Origin: Nomascus leucogenys
Taxonomy: Eukaryota; Chordata; Mammalia; Primates; Hylobatidae
Reading direction: 5' to 3'
Assembly (NCBI RefSeq): GCF_006542625.1
Contig: NC_044402.1
Location: 31,775,553-31,839,552, forward strand
Length of the DNA: 64,000 bases
Shown here: positions 31,771 to 43,141 of the stretch, in pieces
Numbering within the stretch: the stretch's first letter is position 1
Layout: each line of letters starts with the position of its first letter
Notes under the pieces: generated by a model
Databases searched by the model: none
Seen by the model: only the letters and a program-made list of their open reading frames with translations
Told to the model about the DNA's origin: nothing
Made by a program: the position numbers and the translations under genes

Positions 31771-32078
31771 GGTCCCCTTCCACGTTGTGGAAGCTTTGTT
31801 CTTTAGCTCTTTGCAATAAGTTTTGCTACTGCTTGCTCTTTCGGTCCACACTGCTTTTATGAGCTGTAACACCCACCGCAAAGGTCTGCAGCTTCACTCC
31901 TGAGCCAGCGAGACCACGAACCCACCAGAAGGAAGGCGCGCCGAACACATACGAACATCAGAAGGAACGAACAACTCCAGACGTGCCACCTTAAGAGCTG
32001 TAACACTCACCGCGAGGGTCCGTGCCTTCATTCTTGAAGTCAGTGAGACCAAGAACCCACCAATTCTGGACACACTCT

Positions 32079-32225
32079 CTGCAAAGCTCAACTCGAATAC
32101 TTCTCATACTGCATTGCAATTTATGTAATTCTCTCCCACTAGGGACTTTGTCCTTTTCATCTCTGCATCCCTAGCATACACAGTAATAGACGCCCACTGA
32201 GTGTTAACTGAAGGAGTGAGTGGAA
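32079..32225 (+). repeat. L2 3' end
   Basis: TCTCCCACTAGGGACTTTGT, CATCTCTGCATCCCTAGCAT, ACACAGTAATAGACGCCCAC and GAGTGTTAACTGAAGGAGTG follow the plus-strand L2 terminus. Confidence 0.7.
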
Positions 32226-32237
32226 AATGCCTCTCTG

Positions 32238-32549
32238 GGCTGCGCGCGGTGGCTCACGCCTGTAATCCCAGTACTTTGGGAGGCTGAGGTGGGCAGATCA
32301 CCTGAGGTCAGGGGTTCAAGACTGGCCTGACCAACATGGTGAAACCCCGTCTCTATTAAAAATACAAAAATTAGCTGGGCATAGTGGCGTGCACCTGCAA
32401 TCCCAGTTACTTGGGAGGCTGAGGAAGGAGAATTGCTTGAACTCAGGAGGCAGAGGTTCCAGTGAGCTGAGATCATGCCATTGCACTCCAGGCTGGGCGA
32501 CAGAGTGAGACTCCATCTAAAAAATAAATAAATAAAAAAAAAATAAAGA
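32238..32549 (+). mobile_element. AluS SINE
   Basis: Full-length plus-strand dimer with an AAATA tail. Probable TSD AATGCCTCTCT / AATGCCTGTCT either side. Confidence 0.93.
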
Positions 32550-32559
32550 CAATGCCTGT

Positions 32560-33884
32560 CTGTGTGCTCAACACAACAGAAAAGTATGGTGCTTCCCTCT
32601 ATGGTGGCACACGACGCCTAGTGTGGTGCTGGAGAGCTCAGACCTTGGCAGTGAGCAACCTGGGCTCAGGGAGGAGTATATACACCTCCTGCAGAGAGGA
32701 CCTAAATGCATAAAGAATTAGGACCAGCGACTTTAACCATTTCCCCCTCCTTGGTTTTTTTCCCTGAAACGATGTGTTTGCATCCGCATGCTAGAATGCC
32801 TTTCTGTCCTCCACAGTAATTTAATTATATAAAACTGACTGTGCAGACTCAAAATTTGGGGCATTTGGCATTCTTGCAAAGCCAGACTCTAGGAAACATG
32901 CCCATTGCCGAACACATTGGATGTGGTTTAGGTAGCAAAGCAAATGACCTAACAAGGAATATATGTGCTGAGCCTAGTTCCTGTTAAATTAATAGATTCA
33001 CGTTCTGGCACATCCACAACCTCACAAGTCATAGCAACCGGATGACGGCATGGCAACACAACAGCTGCGGCCACTGCACATGAGAAAAATCAGAGCCTAG
33101 TGTCTCTGGAGGGAAAACAGAAACAGCCTCTACAATTGCTGGCTTGTACTGGATTGACTGAAGGGAGGGAGCCGTGGGGGCAATCACAAGTAGATGCCTG
33201 CCCTGGTCAGGGATGGAGTATGACATCTCTCTTGCTTCCTGAAACTTTGTTTTATATTTTAAAAGTAAATAATTTGTTCCAGCCAGAGAGGAAATGATGC
33301 TGAGAGAAAGACACCATCACGTGGACAGAATGTTCTCCCTCGCCCTGGCAGCAGTGTGGAGGTGATCCTTATCAGAGATAGTCCACGACTTGCTCTTCAA
33401 CAGCAGGACCACAAGCCTTTCTTCCTAGTTTTTTGACCCTCCACCCCAACCAAAATCGCCTACCCCTTCTGGCTGCCAGGGTTGAAGGCCATTCTTGCCA
33501 ACTCTCCTTCTAGGATGAAGCCCTGACTCCACAGCCACTGTTTGGGCCAAGCCCTCAGGGATCAGGGTAAATGCCTGGAGGGGGAGGAAGAGGATGCCTG
33601 GACAGATGTCAATTCTGGTGACACAAAGACATCTGCATGTGCTGTCAGGTAGGTGACACTCAATACCAGGGCTGCCTGGGACCAAGCAGGAGTCCACACC
33701 CCCTGACCTAGTTTAAATTCAAGAATGACCCTTGCTCTGCAAAAGGACTGAGAGCTGGGGCTTCTGTTCTTGGGGTTTGTGTCTTAGGCTTAGATCTGGC
33801 TCTGGCCCCTGCTTTCCTTTCCATGTTCTATCAGGAAGGCCGTGCAGGGTTGTCACTGGGTCCCCAAGGATTCTCTATTGGTCT
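32560..33884. other. Repeat-poor, unassigned sequence
   Basis: About 1.3 kb with no repeat or exon that I can support. Frames of up to 90 codons (33425-33697 minus) lack domains. Confidence 0.5.
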
Positions 33885-34430
33885 CTGTGTTATTTGTGGC
33901 CATGTAATGAATTCCTCAAAACACAGCAGCTTAAGACAACATTTATTATCTTATAGTTTCTGTGGGTCAGGAATCCAGGCAGCTTAGCTGGGTGCCTCTG
34001 CCTGAAGGGCCCAAGGGAGGCCCTTCAGCTGCTGGCTGGGGTTGAAGGTCTTATCTGAAGTCTTGATTAATATGGGGGGAAGGAGAGGCATCCCTTTCCA
34101 AGCTCCCTCAAATGGTGATTGGCAGGCCTAGCTCCCTTTCTACCAGGCTGCCTTAGGACGTGGCAGTTGGCTTCCCCCACAGTGAGTGTTCCGATAGAGT
34201 GAAAGGCATACAAAGGACCCAGTATGGAAGCTGCAGTTTTTTTTTATAACCTAGTCTCAGAAGTAACATCACATCACTGGCCATATTCTATTTGTCAGAA
34301 CTCAGTCAATGGATTCAGCCTACACTTCAGGAGAGAGGATTATACAAGGGTATGAATACCTGGAGGCAGAGATCACTGGCAGCGGGCGCATCTTAGAGGC
34401 TGTCTGCCACATCCTCCACTTGGTGCCCTG
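33885..34430 (-). repeat. Old LTR-like interspersed repeat
   Basis: GGCCATGTAATGAATTCCTC, AGCAGCTTAAGACAACATTT, TTCTGTGGGTCAGGAATCC, GGAAGCTGCAGTTTTTTTTT and CATATTCTATTTGTCAGAAC recall a widely dispersed, MaLR-like family. I cannot fix its name. Confidence 0.5.
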
Positions 34431-35980
34431 GTACTCCAGCAACTGCCACCCTATATAGAGAAAAAAGCAATGTATGTGTAAGTGTCAGGCCTTCACACAT
34501 TTACACTGTCTGCTAATTACTCCTGGGCATGCAGAAATACTGAATATTCATGAAATTGTGACTGAAAATTTGGAATTGCATACGGAACAAAAAAAATATT
34601 CAGCTCTTGTTTTAGCAAATATGGAGTATCACATGATTGCCTTTAGAAGCCTGGCTAACATATTCTCTCATTGGTTGCCTTAAGCAGAATGCACTAAGGA
34701 ATTACTTCTATTTATTCCAAAATTGAAATGGGCAATCCCTTCACCATCTCCCCACAATAGTGTGATGTAAGAAGAATTTCAGGGAAGTTTAATTATTGAG
34801 TCTAATGATGCACTTATTTCTCAAAGCAGTATTATTTTTCTTGCATTGCACATTTTGTATTTATAATGTGCCATTAATTTCTTAGTAAAAATCAGAACTA
34901 GGGCGTAGCAGCTGCAACGTGGAGGATTTCATGTTGCTAGGAGAGCTTCGATCTTCATACTGCCTATCTTTGGGTGAGTCTGTGGCTTTCCATGAGGGAT
35001 TAACACAGACCTGGGGATCATTTCCCAAATGTCATTTTCCATCAGTCTTACATCCACCTTTCTGAACAAAGCCTTCACTCAAGTTTATGGTTTCCTGTGT
35101 TTTCATAAAAAGATGAAGCATTGAAAGGGGGGAGGTTTTATCTGGCCAATGTGCTAGGAGAAGCAGTATTTGGGGAAAAAAGGAAAATTGTTGAGCCCTA
35201 ACTGATGCTTTTGAACCACCTATTAAAAGGTCCCTGTTTTCCACGACAAGCTACAATGAAGCTAATGTTTCTGTCATGAAAGCCCTTCACTGCAGTTTCG
35301 AATGTCTTTTTTTTTTTCACCAGCAAAGGCTAACCCCGTTTTTTTCTCTAGCCTTATGAGATCAGGAGTTCTTCCTTGAAGACTGCTGTTTAACGACTTG
35401 GTTGCTACTTATCCTAAAGGTGGCTTTCCGTTGTACTTTTTAATAAGGTGAGCACATTTATTTTGAGCAATGATAAATTTCAGGATTACTATTGCCTGAA
35501 GCTGCCCTTCTCAGGCCTCCACCCTACCCTCAAAGTCACTTTTGACCGGTGATGAAACACAGAATGCATCAGACTCCATTCTCTGTGAGTTGAGTGTAAA
35601 GGAAGAGGTGGAAATCGCGGGGGAGGATTAGAACAGAAACCATTCTGCAGCCCCAGCTTGGGCGCTGAAATAGCCCCCAGAAGTGTGATACGTGGTAAAC
35701 GTCTTGCTCACTTATAACCCTAGAAATGACGAGGGACATCATGCAGACTTTCAGAGAGAACGTGGGGACAGGGATCCTTGTTTTAAGGCCCACTTTAGGC
35801 ATTAAGAACACACAGAGCACACTGCTTTCTGACATGACCTTTTTAGCCCCAACACCAAACGGAAAAACTTTTTCTTTCCCCTCCCCCACGGCTTTGTTTG
35901 TGTACTGGTGTTTGCCCTGGAACCCCAGCTTTCCGGGGACCCTGAACCCCATCACCACCTTCCAGACCAGCCTGAGAGCA
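34431..35980. other. Repeat-poor AT-rich block upstream of CpG island A
   Basis: About 1.5 kb with no Alu, L1 or LTR text. 34490-34900 is AT-rich with compact motifs (CTAATTACTCC, ATATTCATGAAATTG, TTTAATTATTGAG). It could hold conserved regulatory DNA of the nearby promoter, but nothing proves it. No coding exon seen. Confidence 0.4.
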
Positions 35981-35984
35981 GGGG

Positions 35985-36760
35985 ACTCCAGCGCGGGGCC
36001 CCGGATCGCACTTCGGCGAGAAACGACGCGGCTGGAGTGAGCCTTCCCTCCCGGAGGGGGTGTGCAGGCTAGGCGGCCGGCAGCGCAGGGCTGCCCGCTC
36101 CCCCGCAGCCGAGGGCGCGCAGAGCGGGGAGACGGCGCCTGGGGCCAGGGGCGCGCGGAGCCGGGGGCGCGGGCGGGGCGGGCGGCTGCAGGGCCCGGCG
36201 CGCCACCGCGCGAGCTGCTGGGTCACAGCCCGGGCCGCGCCGCCCGCTCCGCGAGGAAGTGACGACTGCGCCGTCCCGAGAGCAACAAAGTTTGAGTCTG
36301 CAGGCCGCACTCGCCTGCGCCCCGCACCTCTCCGAGCAGCCCGGGGATCCAGCACGCAGGTGAGCCGCGGGCTCGGCGCCCCCTCCCGCCACCGGGCGCC
36401 GGCGTGGGGCTCGGAATCGTTCCGGGGCTCGGGCTGGGCCGCGCGGGCGCGGATGTGGCGGGCCGGGTTGGGCCGGGCGCTGGGGTGCGGGGGTGCTGCA
36501 GGGAGGGAGCTCGGCGGCCGGGGTGGGTGCGCCGAGCTGCGCCAGTGTTGTCGCCGCTTTGCCGCGGGACTTCAAACAGCAAGGGCTGCAGCGGGGCCAG
36601 CTCCAGGCGCCGTTGGCCTGGGGTGGGGTGGGGGGAAGGGGCTTTCCGGGGCCTACGTCTGCAGCCACCCCTCCGCCCAGCGCCTCCATCCCTGCAGGCT
36701 GGGCGCAGCTCTCGGCCCCCGCCGGGTGCTTCCCTGGGAAATGACCTCTTCCTCTTCGCA
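35985..36760. promoter_or_regulatory. CpG island A (promoter)
   Basis: Abrupt rise in GC and CpG density (runs such as GGGGCGCGGGCGGGGCGGGC at 36165-36184, GCCCGGCGCGCCACCGCGCG at 36193). It has GC boxes for Sp/KLF factors and a GGAAGTGACG ETS-type motif at 36255-36264. No TATA box. It holds the splice donor of a candidate first exon at 36360. Long frames (243 codons at 36060-36791 plus, 274 at 36069-36893 minus) simply reflect the scarcity of stop codons in GC-rich DNA. Confidence 0.85.
36200..36359 (+). other. Candidate untranslated first exon A
   Basis: The island text AGCAACAAAGTTTGAGTCTG…GGATCCAGCACGCAG ends at a strong donor, CAG|GTGAGC (GT at 36360-36361). The 5' end is a guess from the GC boxes and ETS motif just upstream. 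No ATG with a convincing frame lies before the donor, so it looks like 5' UTR. Plus-strand direction rests on this donor. Gene unknown. Confidence 0.45.
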
Positions 36761-39700
36761 GCCCTTGTCGAGGGCGCAGGAAGGAAGTTAAAGGAACTTT
36801 CCCCGGACTTATATTTGCTCGGCCTTCCTGGGACGAAGAGCAGAGCAGCTCGAAAGTTTGGGAAAACAACCCTACGCATTTCCAGAAAACCAAACCGGAA
36901 TTGCCTCCAAGCCCCCTTGAAATGAATCGCTCCTGACTCCCCCTCTACCTTCCCCAACCATGTCCCAAACCTGACAGTGATCGCTAAGGCCTAACACTTC
37001 GCAATTTAGCCATAAAAACTGTCAGCACACCCACGTACATATGTGAGTGTTTTCTATATAAAACTCAGAAACCCGCTTCCAGCGGACTCTGTGGCATCTC
37101 GTTCTTTTCTGTTTCCTAAAACTGCAAGGGCTGCAGGAATGTGCTGCAGGAACTTTGACGGTGGTTCCCGCCGCCCTCGGTAGCCTCGTGGCGCAGGGTT
37201 TTTTAAAGAACAGCTGAGAAGTTTGGGACATCCCTGCAGAGTAACTCGGGGCTGGCGGCCCGGGCCAGTGGCGAGACTGCAACTGTAGCGGCGGCGGCGG
37301 GGACACGTTGGTGTGTGCAGGAAAGTGCGTCCGAGCCGTGGAGACTCGAGATGGGGTGTCCTAGAGGTTGAATGGTGCAGTTCCTAGCAGCAGCTTCCTG
37401 CCGGCCTGTAATTACAGCGTGATTGCACAGTCAGGCATTGTTGGCGTGGATGTTTATACACAGGCTATTGTGCAAGTCCTCGGTGGTGGCGAACAAAACG
37501 CAGCTTTGCATTGCAAATGCCCAGGATAGATCTGGGTCTGAGCTGCAGTCTCCAAATTCTTTTTGCCCTTTAACCCTACCTAGGTGATTTATTTCTTTAC
37601 CTCTCTCACTTTTGACGACTTGTCCAAAGCCTGAGATGTGGGGTGGACTCGGGAGGCCACTACACTCCTGTCTTAGGCAGCCTGAAAACTATCCCAGGAA
37701 CTGTACCCTTATTTGTCTCTGGAGAAAATGTGGGATGACGTCAGTAAGAAAAGGAGATGGGAGATGGCTATCAACCTCTTTAAACGGGAAAGCTGTTTGA
37801 ATTAGCAAAATCGCACGGGTGGCTGGGTTGGGGCTGAGTTGCAAAGAGGACTCGTCAGACCATGTGTGACTGAGCTGGCGTGCTAGACTTTAAGCCTGGA
37901 AGTGTCAGCTGCAGAAACTTAGTAGGTGGTGGGTCCTAATTCCTTTATTGTGTTCTGGGCAAAGAGGAAACGTGCAAGTGCTGGCACTTTTGTCTGTGCT
38001 GGTGGTCTGGGTCTGGGAGGGGCAGAGGAGTGACTCCTCCAGAGGAGCCCTAGGCCCACTTTCTTAGTAGGGACTATGGCACAGACCAGAGCAGGGATCC
38101 TCCCATCTGCCATGCTGCCTTGCAGGAAGGGAGCCAAGCCTGCAAGTATGGAAAGAAGGCAAACAGTTTCTTGTTGAGGGCCTTACAGGAGGATAATTGT
38201 ATAGAGAGATTTAAAACACGGTAAAAAAAAAAAAAAGCGTGTATTGGATTTGTGCAGGGCCATTGTTTTCACATTCTAAATCTCAACCTGATAACTCCCT
38301 GTCCTAGGCAGAAGACGCTCATGGGGAGCACTCAGCCCAGCTAGGTTGCTGTGTGGCTAGGTGGTACCACCTTATGCCAGGCATGGGCAGCCTCTCTGCT
38401 CAGAGTGGCAGGTACTGATGATTCCAGTGCACTGGAGTTTTTCCATGCCTGGCCTTCTTTCCAGCCAAGTATCTGAGCTTCACCTGGAGGAAAAATGCTG
38501 TTTTGCAGCCTCATGCCGGGTGTGTGTCACGGGCACAGTGACCGTTTGTCAAACCAAAAGATTAGGGCACAGTCCCTGGCAGGTACCTGTGTGCTTCCAG
38601 AAACTCGAGGACAAACATGTAAAATCAGGACAGTTCTGGAAAGTCTGGCATGTATGGTTACAGTTGCCACAGGGGAATGAGGTTTGAGCAAAGGCAGCAC
38701 TATGGTAGGAGTCACCACAGGTTGCACAACCCTCTTTTCTAGAGACATTTGGTTTTTACTGATCTTGACTGTGAAGGTCCTGGTTTAGCTGGATCACCTG
38801 ACCAGGACTGCCATAATGAAGGCCTGCTGGTGCCTGGCACTAGTCTTGAGGGGCAGGAGAGGGGATCGTTCCCTTCTGACCCCAAAGCTTTGAGTTTGCA
38901 GTCCTTTGTGTTCGTGTAGAATTTACAGAGACTAAAAGTGACCCAAAGCCCTCCAGAGTGTGGCTGGGAGAGTGGAAGGGAGGGGCCTCTTGTAAAGGCC
39001 AGAGAAAGAAGGAAGCCAGGCTCCAGGGAGCTGCGGAGCCACATGCAGGCCCCGCACCTTCAGTTCCCTCTGGCAGATTTTTGTGCATAACTCATGCCCT
39101 TTCCCTGGCTTGCTCAGCTTTGCCTCTGCATTCAGGGAGCTTGCCCCGAAGTTGTTACACAGAGACAGAATCGTAACCCTGACTTCCTCCTTCACCTTAC
39201 CTAAATGGTGGTTTATAACTTGAAGTTGCTGCCTAGTTCACGGCTCCTGAGCAGCCCTGCTTGCTGCCTTGCCATGCACAATTAGGAACAACAGTGAAAA
39301 AGCTCTGATTCAAAACTTGACAAGGGATTTTAAAAACAGTTTTATTGTTCTAAGAGGAAAAAATATTGGAGGTACTTTAGGAACCCAGCAACTCTGGCAG
39401 AAACCCTGAGGTGCCACTGAGAGAAGCCAATGCAGGAGTCTCCTGGAGAGGGTGGTCTTCAAAGGGAGGCTGCCCAGGCCCAGTATTGCTATTTCCATTC
39501 ATCTGCCCCTTCCTAGCTGCCCCACTTCCTATACCACAACCCAGTGTTTTGACATCACAACTCACCTCCAAAAAAGGAGGCCGAACACCCCCAGCTAAAG
39601 AGGGCATTCCAGTCACATAAGAACGCGCTACAGTTTTCCAGACACCACGGCTGGCAGTTCTGTCCTGCAGATTTGTTTCCTTCTTTAAAATGTGCCCCTC

Positions 39701-39859
39701 TTCATTTCTTGTTCTCACTGAGGCATCTCTTTGTGAGCCCCTTAAACCTTCTTTTTTCTCGTCTGCATGACACAGGGCAAACGCTTTACGATTTTCTGTC
39801 TCAAGTGCCACTTGAAATACACACAGGGCTTTGAATAAGCTTCGGATAAAGGCCTGCTC
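36761..39859. other. Repeat-poor sequence downstream of island A (likely intron 1 start)
   Basis: About 3.1 kb essentially free of Alu, L1 and LTR. A smaller GC-rich patch with GGCGGCGGCGGGG lies at 37285. Contains an A14 run at 38223. Such repeat-poor DNA beside a CpG promoter often holds regulatory elements. Frames of up to 170 codons (39377-39889 minus) show no domain. Confidence 0.45.
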
Positions 39860-40445
39860 TGTAATCTCACTTAAAATGCCTCTTTGCAAGGGTCATCTTC
39901 CTGCTCAGCAACCTTCAATGGCTCCCCACTGTCTGCATGGTAAGGATCAAACTTCTAGGCCGGCAGTTAGGGCCCTTCTCCACAGGGGTCTGACCTTTGC
40001 TGCTCTCCCGTCCTAACCCTCGGCTCTGACCCGGTGACCCACTCTGTGTGTTTGTCCAAACCACTGGTGGCAAGAATTCCTACCTCCCGTGCTTCCCCAG
40101 AGGACTGGAATGCCTCCTTCCTCTCATCCACTTGGCTCAGTCCTGCTCCCCTTCCAGTCCTGTTTGTGTCCTCCTCCTTGAGAATTTCTCCCTGTCCCAC
40201 CCTGTGGGCCTGCCCCTGGGACTCCAGCAACATCACCCTGGGCCCTGTGCTGAGGAAAAGCTTGAGTCCTGGTCTAAGAATATTCACTTTCTCTTTTGGG
40301 CCATGACTTTGATCATATCCCCTGTTCAGCAGGGGTGAATAAATATTACAATTCTTCAACTAAACTGGAAGCCCTGTTTTATATATCTTTGTATCCCCAG
40401 GCCTGGTGCCCCACTCATAGCAAGTCTCAATAAATGTTTTATGAT
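39860..40445 (+). repeat. L2 3' region
   Basis: L2 phrases in order: AACCTTCAATGGCTCCCCAC, CTGCATGGTAAGGATCAAAC, AGGACTGGAATGCCTCCTTC, GAAGCCCTGTTTTATATATC, TTTGTATCCCCAGGCCTGGT, CAATAAATGTTTTATGATGC. A long, decayed non-coding LINE-2. Confidence 0.8.
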
Positions 40446-40820
40446 GCTGATACAAAGAGCAGTGGCCATCAGATTTCGTCCACTTGGACACCCAAGCCAA
40501 GCACCAAAGGCCGTGGTTCCTGGTCTCAATTCTGAACATTAAGCCAAGCCTGCCTCCTCTGCCTGTTAGTCGCTCTCAGGCTCCTCCTGGCTTTGCACCT
40601 CATTGTTTTGCTCCATTTCCAGCATCTCTTTCCTGACTGTCAGTATCTTCCCAGCTTTGGCCCTGGCTCCTTTTGTCCCAGTCAGCCTGCCCTGTGATGC
40701 CCTACGCCTCTGCTCTGGCTCTGAGGTGAGATGGTTTGTTACTTGGGTTGGCCTGACCTTCTGAGGAACCAATCTGATAGAAGGAGGTAGGACCAACTTG
40801 CAGGCAAGACTCGTGAAGAC
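40446..40820. other. Unassigned sequence
   Basis: About 375 bp of unique-looking DNA between the L2 and an Alu. No gene seen. Confidence 0.45.
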
Positions 40821-41052
40821 AGCCAGGCGCGGTGGCTTATGCCAATAATCCCAGCACTTTGTGAGGCCGAGGTGGAAGGATCACTTGAGCCTAGAAGTTC
40901 AAGACCAACCTAGGCAATGTGGCAAGACCCCTTCTCTATAAAAAAATGCAAAAAATTAGTCAGGCATGGTGGCACGTGCCTGTAGTCCCAGTTACTTGAG
41001 AGGCTGAGGTGGGAGGATTGCATGCCACTGCACTCCAGCTTGGGTGACAGAG
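40821..41052 (+). mobile_element. Deleted AluJ
   Basis: Plus-strand AluJ with about 50 bases missing in the right arm (GGGAGGATTGCATGCCACTG). Its tail is replaced by the microsatellite that follows. Confidence 0.9.
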
Positions 41053-41094
41053 ATTCTCTCTCTCTCTTCATATATCTATCTATCTATATATAGA
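41053..41094. repeat. (CT)n / (TATC)n microsatellite
   Basis: CTCTCTCTCT passing into ATATCTATCTATCTATATATA. Grew at an Alu 3' end. Confidence 0.85.
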
Positions 41095-41389
41095 CTGTGA
41101 GGAGGGCAAAGTGAGGCTTCTTGGTTGGCCGGATGCTTGTTTTGCCCAAATAGGTGTTGAACTTACAAAACCAGGCTAAACTATAAAACTGAGTTTTGGG
41201 GAGATCCTGGCTGAACCCTAGCATTGGACTTGGCTAGGAGGACTGTGTTGCCTTTAGCCAGTCCTCATGCTGTTAATCACAACCTTGCCTCATAAGCCAG
41301 ATTCTTTCACATACTATAAAATGCACGTATAAGCTAGATTCTTTTAAAGTTTTGTTTTATTTACAAATAGAATCTGGTAGATTCCTGTT
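41095..41389. other. Unassigned sequence
   Basis: About 295 bp of unique-looking DNA. No gene or named repeat. Confidence 0.45.
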
Positions 41390-41668
41390 TTTTACTCCAC
41401 CCAGGCTGGAGTGAAGTGGTGTGATCTTGGCTCACTGCAACCTCCGCACCCCAGGTTCAAGCGATTCTCCTGCCTCAGCTTCCTGAGTAGCTGGGATTAT
41501 GGCCGCCTGCCACCACGCCTGGCTAATTTTTGTGTTTTTAGTAGAGACAAGGTTTCCCCATGTTGGCCAGGCTGGTCTTGAACTCTTGACCTCAGGTGAT
41601 CCACCCGCCTTGGCCTCCCTAACCTCAAAAAGTGTTGAGATTACAGGCGTGTGCCACTGTGCCTGGCC
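41390..41668 (-). mobile_element. AluS SINE
   Basis: Minus-strand Alu whose head is shortened (ACTCCACCCAGGCTGG) and which has an AACCTCAAA insertion before AAGTGTTGAG. Ends GTGCCTGGCC. Confidence 0.92.
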
Positions 41669-41676
41669 TGAAGTCA

Positions 41677-41984
41677 CTTTTTTTTTTTTTTTTTTTTTTT
41701 TTGAGACAGAGTTTCTCTCTTGTTGCCCAGGCTGGTGTGCAATGGCACGATCTTGACTCACCATAATCTCTGCCCGCTGGGTTCAAGTGATTCTTCTACC
41801 TCGGCCTCCCGAGTAGCTGGGATTACAGGCATGCGCCACCACACCTGGCTAATTTTGTATTTTTAGTAGAGACAGTGTTTCTCTATGTTGGTCAGGCTGG
41901 TCTCGAACTCCCCACTTCAGGTGATCTGCCCTCCTCGGCCTCCCAAAGTGCTGGGATTACAGGCATGAGCCACCACGGCCGGCC
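41677..41984 (-). mobile_element. AluS SINE
   Basis: Full-length minus-strand dimer with a 25-nt T-head. 8-bp TSD TGAAGTCA at 41669-41676 and 41985-41992. Confidence 0.94.
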
Positions 41985-41992
41985 TGAAGTCA

Positions 41993-42575
41993 GTTTTAAT
42001 TGAAAGTTCTTAATAAACGTAAAAGGGTGAAACTGGGATTTACATATTTCTGAAAAATTATGTATAAACTGAATTTAATAAATCAACATTTTTTCGGATG
42101 TGCTATTTTGCAAAATAATCAACTTTTAGAACTGGATAGGATCTTACAGACTATTATCATCCAGCCCCAGTTTTATAGTAACTGTAGTAACAGCATCTCC
42201 GATAATCCCATGGTTAAGGATTTAAAGCTTGGAAGGAAACCTGTGCTAACTCTCATTTTAACTGAGGCTTAGAGAGGATAAGTTCCTTCTCCAAGTTCCC
42301 ACAGCTGTTGAATGGAAGAGTCAGGCACAAACCCCATTCTCCATTTCCACTGGCCATCCTGCATTGATAATTAGGCATCATAATCGTCAGTTTCAGTGGG
42401 TTATTTGTAAACCAAGGACTCCATCTTCTCAGTTTCCCTAAGGCAGTACTCAAAGATTTAAAAAGATGAAACTTAAACAACAACAACAACAACAACAAAA
42501 ACTGGGAGTGAAGAGGTCTTTGAGAGTGAGATGAGTATTTAATAGCTTTTACCATTATATTATCTCATTGTAGTC
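41993..42575. other. Unassigned sequence with an old repeat trace and (CAA)n
   Basis: 42125-42320 (AACTGGATAGGATCTTACAG, TAACTGAGGCTTAGAGAGGA) resembles the same unnamed old repeat seen near 24190. A CAACAACAACAACAACAAC run lies at 42476-42498. No gene. Confidence 0.5.
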
Positions 42576-42927
42576 TTAATGGTTCGTAATTGCTATCAAA
42601 GCCCCAAAGTTTCCTACCCAGGCTCAGTTGGCCAACAAGATTACTTACTGTTTTCTAAGTGCAGAACATGGGTTGAACAACACCAAGAAGACAGAGGAAT
42701 GCTCCCTGTTCCCAAGATACAGGCAGGAGAAGGCCCAGGAACACAGACATGGCACTCTTCGAACAGCCTGTTAATGCAGGGCCAGCTGTCCTCACTGGCC
42801 ATTTGTAGAACAGCTGCAGTGCTGTCAACCATGTGTGTGGCACAATGAGTGTGCAAAGCAGAGTGCCACGTGCTCCTTACCCCCAGGATGCTTCAAGCCT
42901 AGCTCCTGAGATAGGTCATACCCATGC
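42576..42927. other. Unassigned sequence
   Basis: About 350 bp leading into the plus-strand arm of the inverted duplication. The last 60 bp may be a decayed L2 end, matching what precedes the other arm. Confidence 0.4.
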
Positions 42928-43141
42928 ATGAGTGAGTGAAAGAATGAAGAACCCAAGGAAAAGTCCCTTATAAACCATGACGGGGAAGGTCACTACTGTT
43001 ATGGCTATGGCCTCTTTTCTTTTTCTCCGTAACTGGGGAAGTCAGATTCTAAATGCATGTGGTCAGCAAGGCTTCCTTGGAGAGATGGTGGAAGAAATCC
43101 TGAGCCTTTCCACCACCTCTAGAGCAAGTGGAAGAGGGTGG
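42928..43141 (+). repeat. Inverted duplication, plus-strand arm
   Basis: From ATGCATGAGTGAGTGAAAGA through GGGAAGGTCACTACTGTTAT and GAGATGGTGGAAGAAATCCT to TAGAGCAAGTGGAAGAGGG. The reverse complement of 44559-45105 (minus its Alu) matches this at close to 90% by hand alignment. The match shows even in translation (FLGEMVEEILSLSTTS against LLGEMVEEILSLSTTS). Homology spans both an L2-type end and adjoining unique DNA, so it is a segmental duplication, not two independent insertions. Confidence 0.85.

Larger units (their letters stand above)
30745..32074 (+). mobile_element. Solo LTR12 (HERV9-type endogenous retrovirus LTR)
   Basis: Starts TGAGAGGTGACAGCATGCTG and ends GAACCCACCAATTCTGGACACA (TG…CA). 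The text CTCT sits directly on both sides (30741-30744 and 32075-32078), a 4-bp TSD as expected for a gammaretrovirus-like (ERV1) LTR. The U3 has a GC-rich front half, then a tandem block of TCTAGCTCAGGG/TTTGTAA/CACCAATCAG units (31420-31690) carrying CCAAT boxes. An AGATAAG GATA motif (31720) precedes a TATA-like AATAAAAG (31729-31736). No gag, pol or env flanks it, so recombination has left a single LTR. In this family such LTRs often act as promoters or enhancers. Activity here is inferred. Confidence 0.93.

Noticed and set aside
36060..36791. 243-codon plus-strand frame across CpG island A, with a 274-codon frame on the opposite strand
   Set aside because: Long frames on both strands are expected where CpG-rich DNA has few stop codons. 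The plus frame runs through the splice donor and has no domain, only Arg/Ala/Gly-rich composition.
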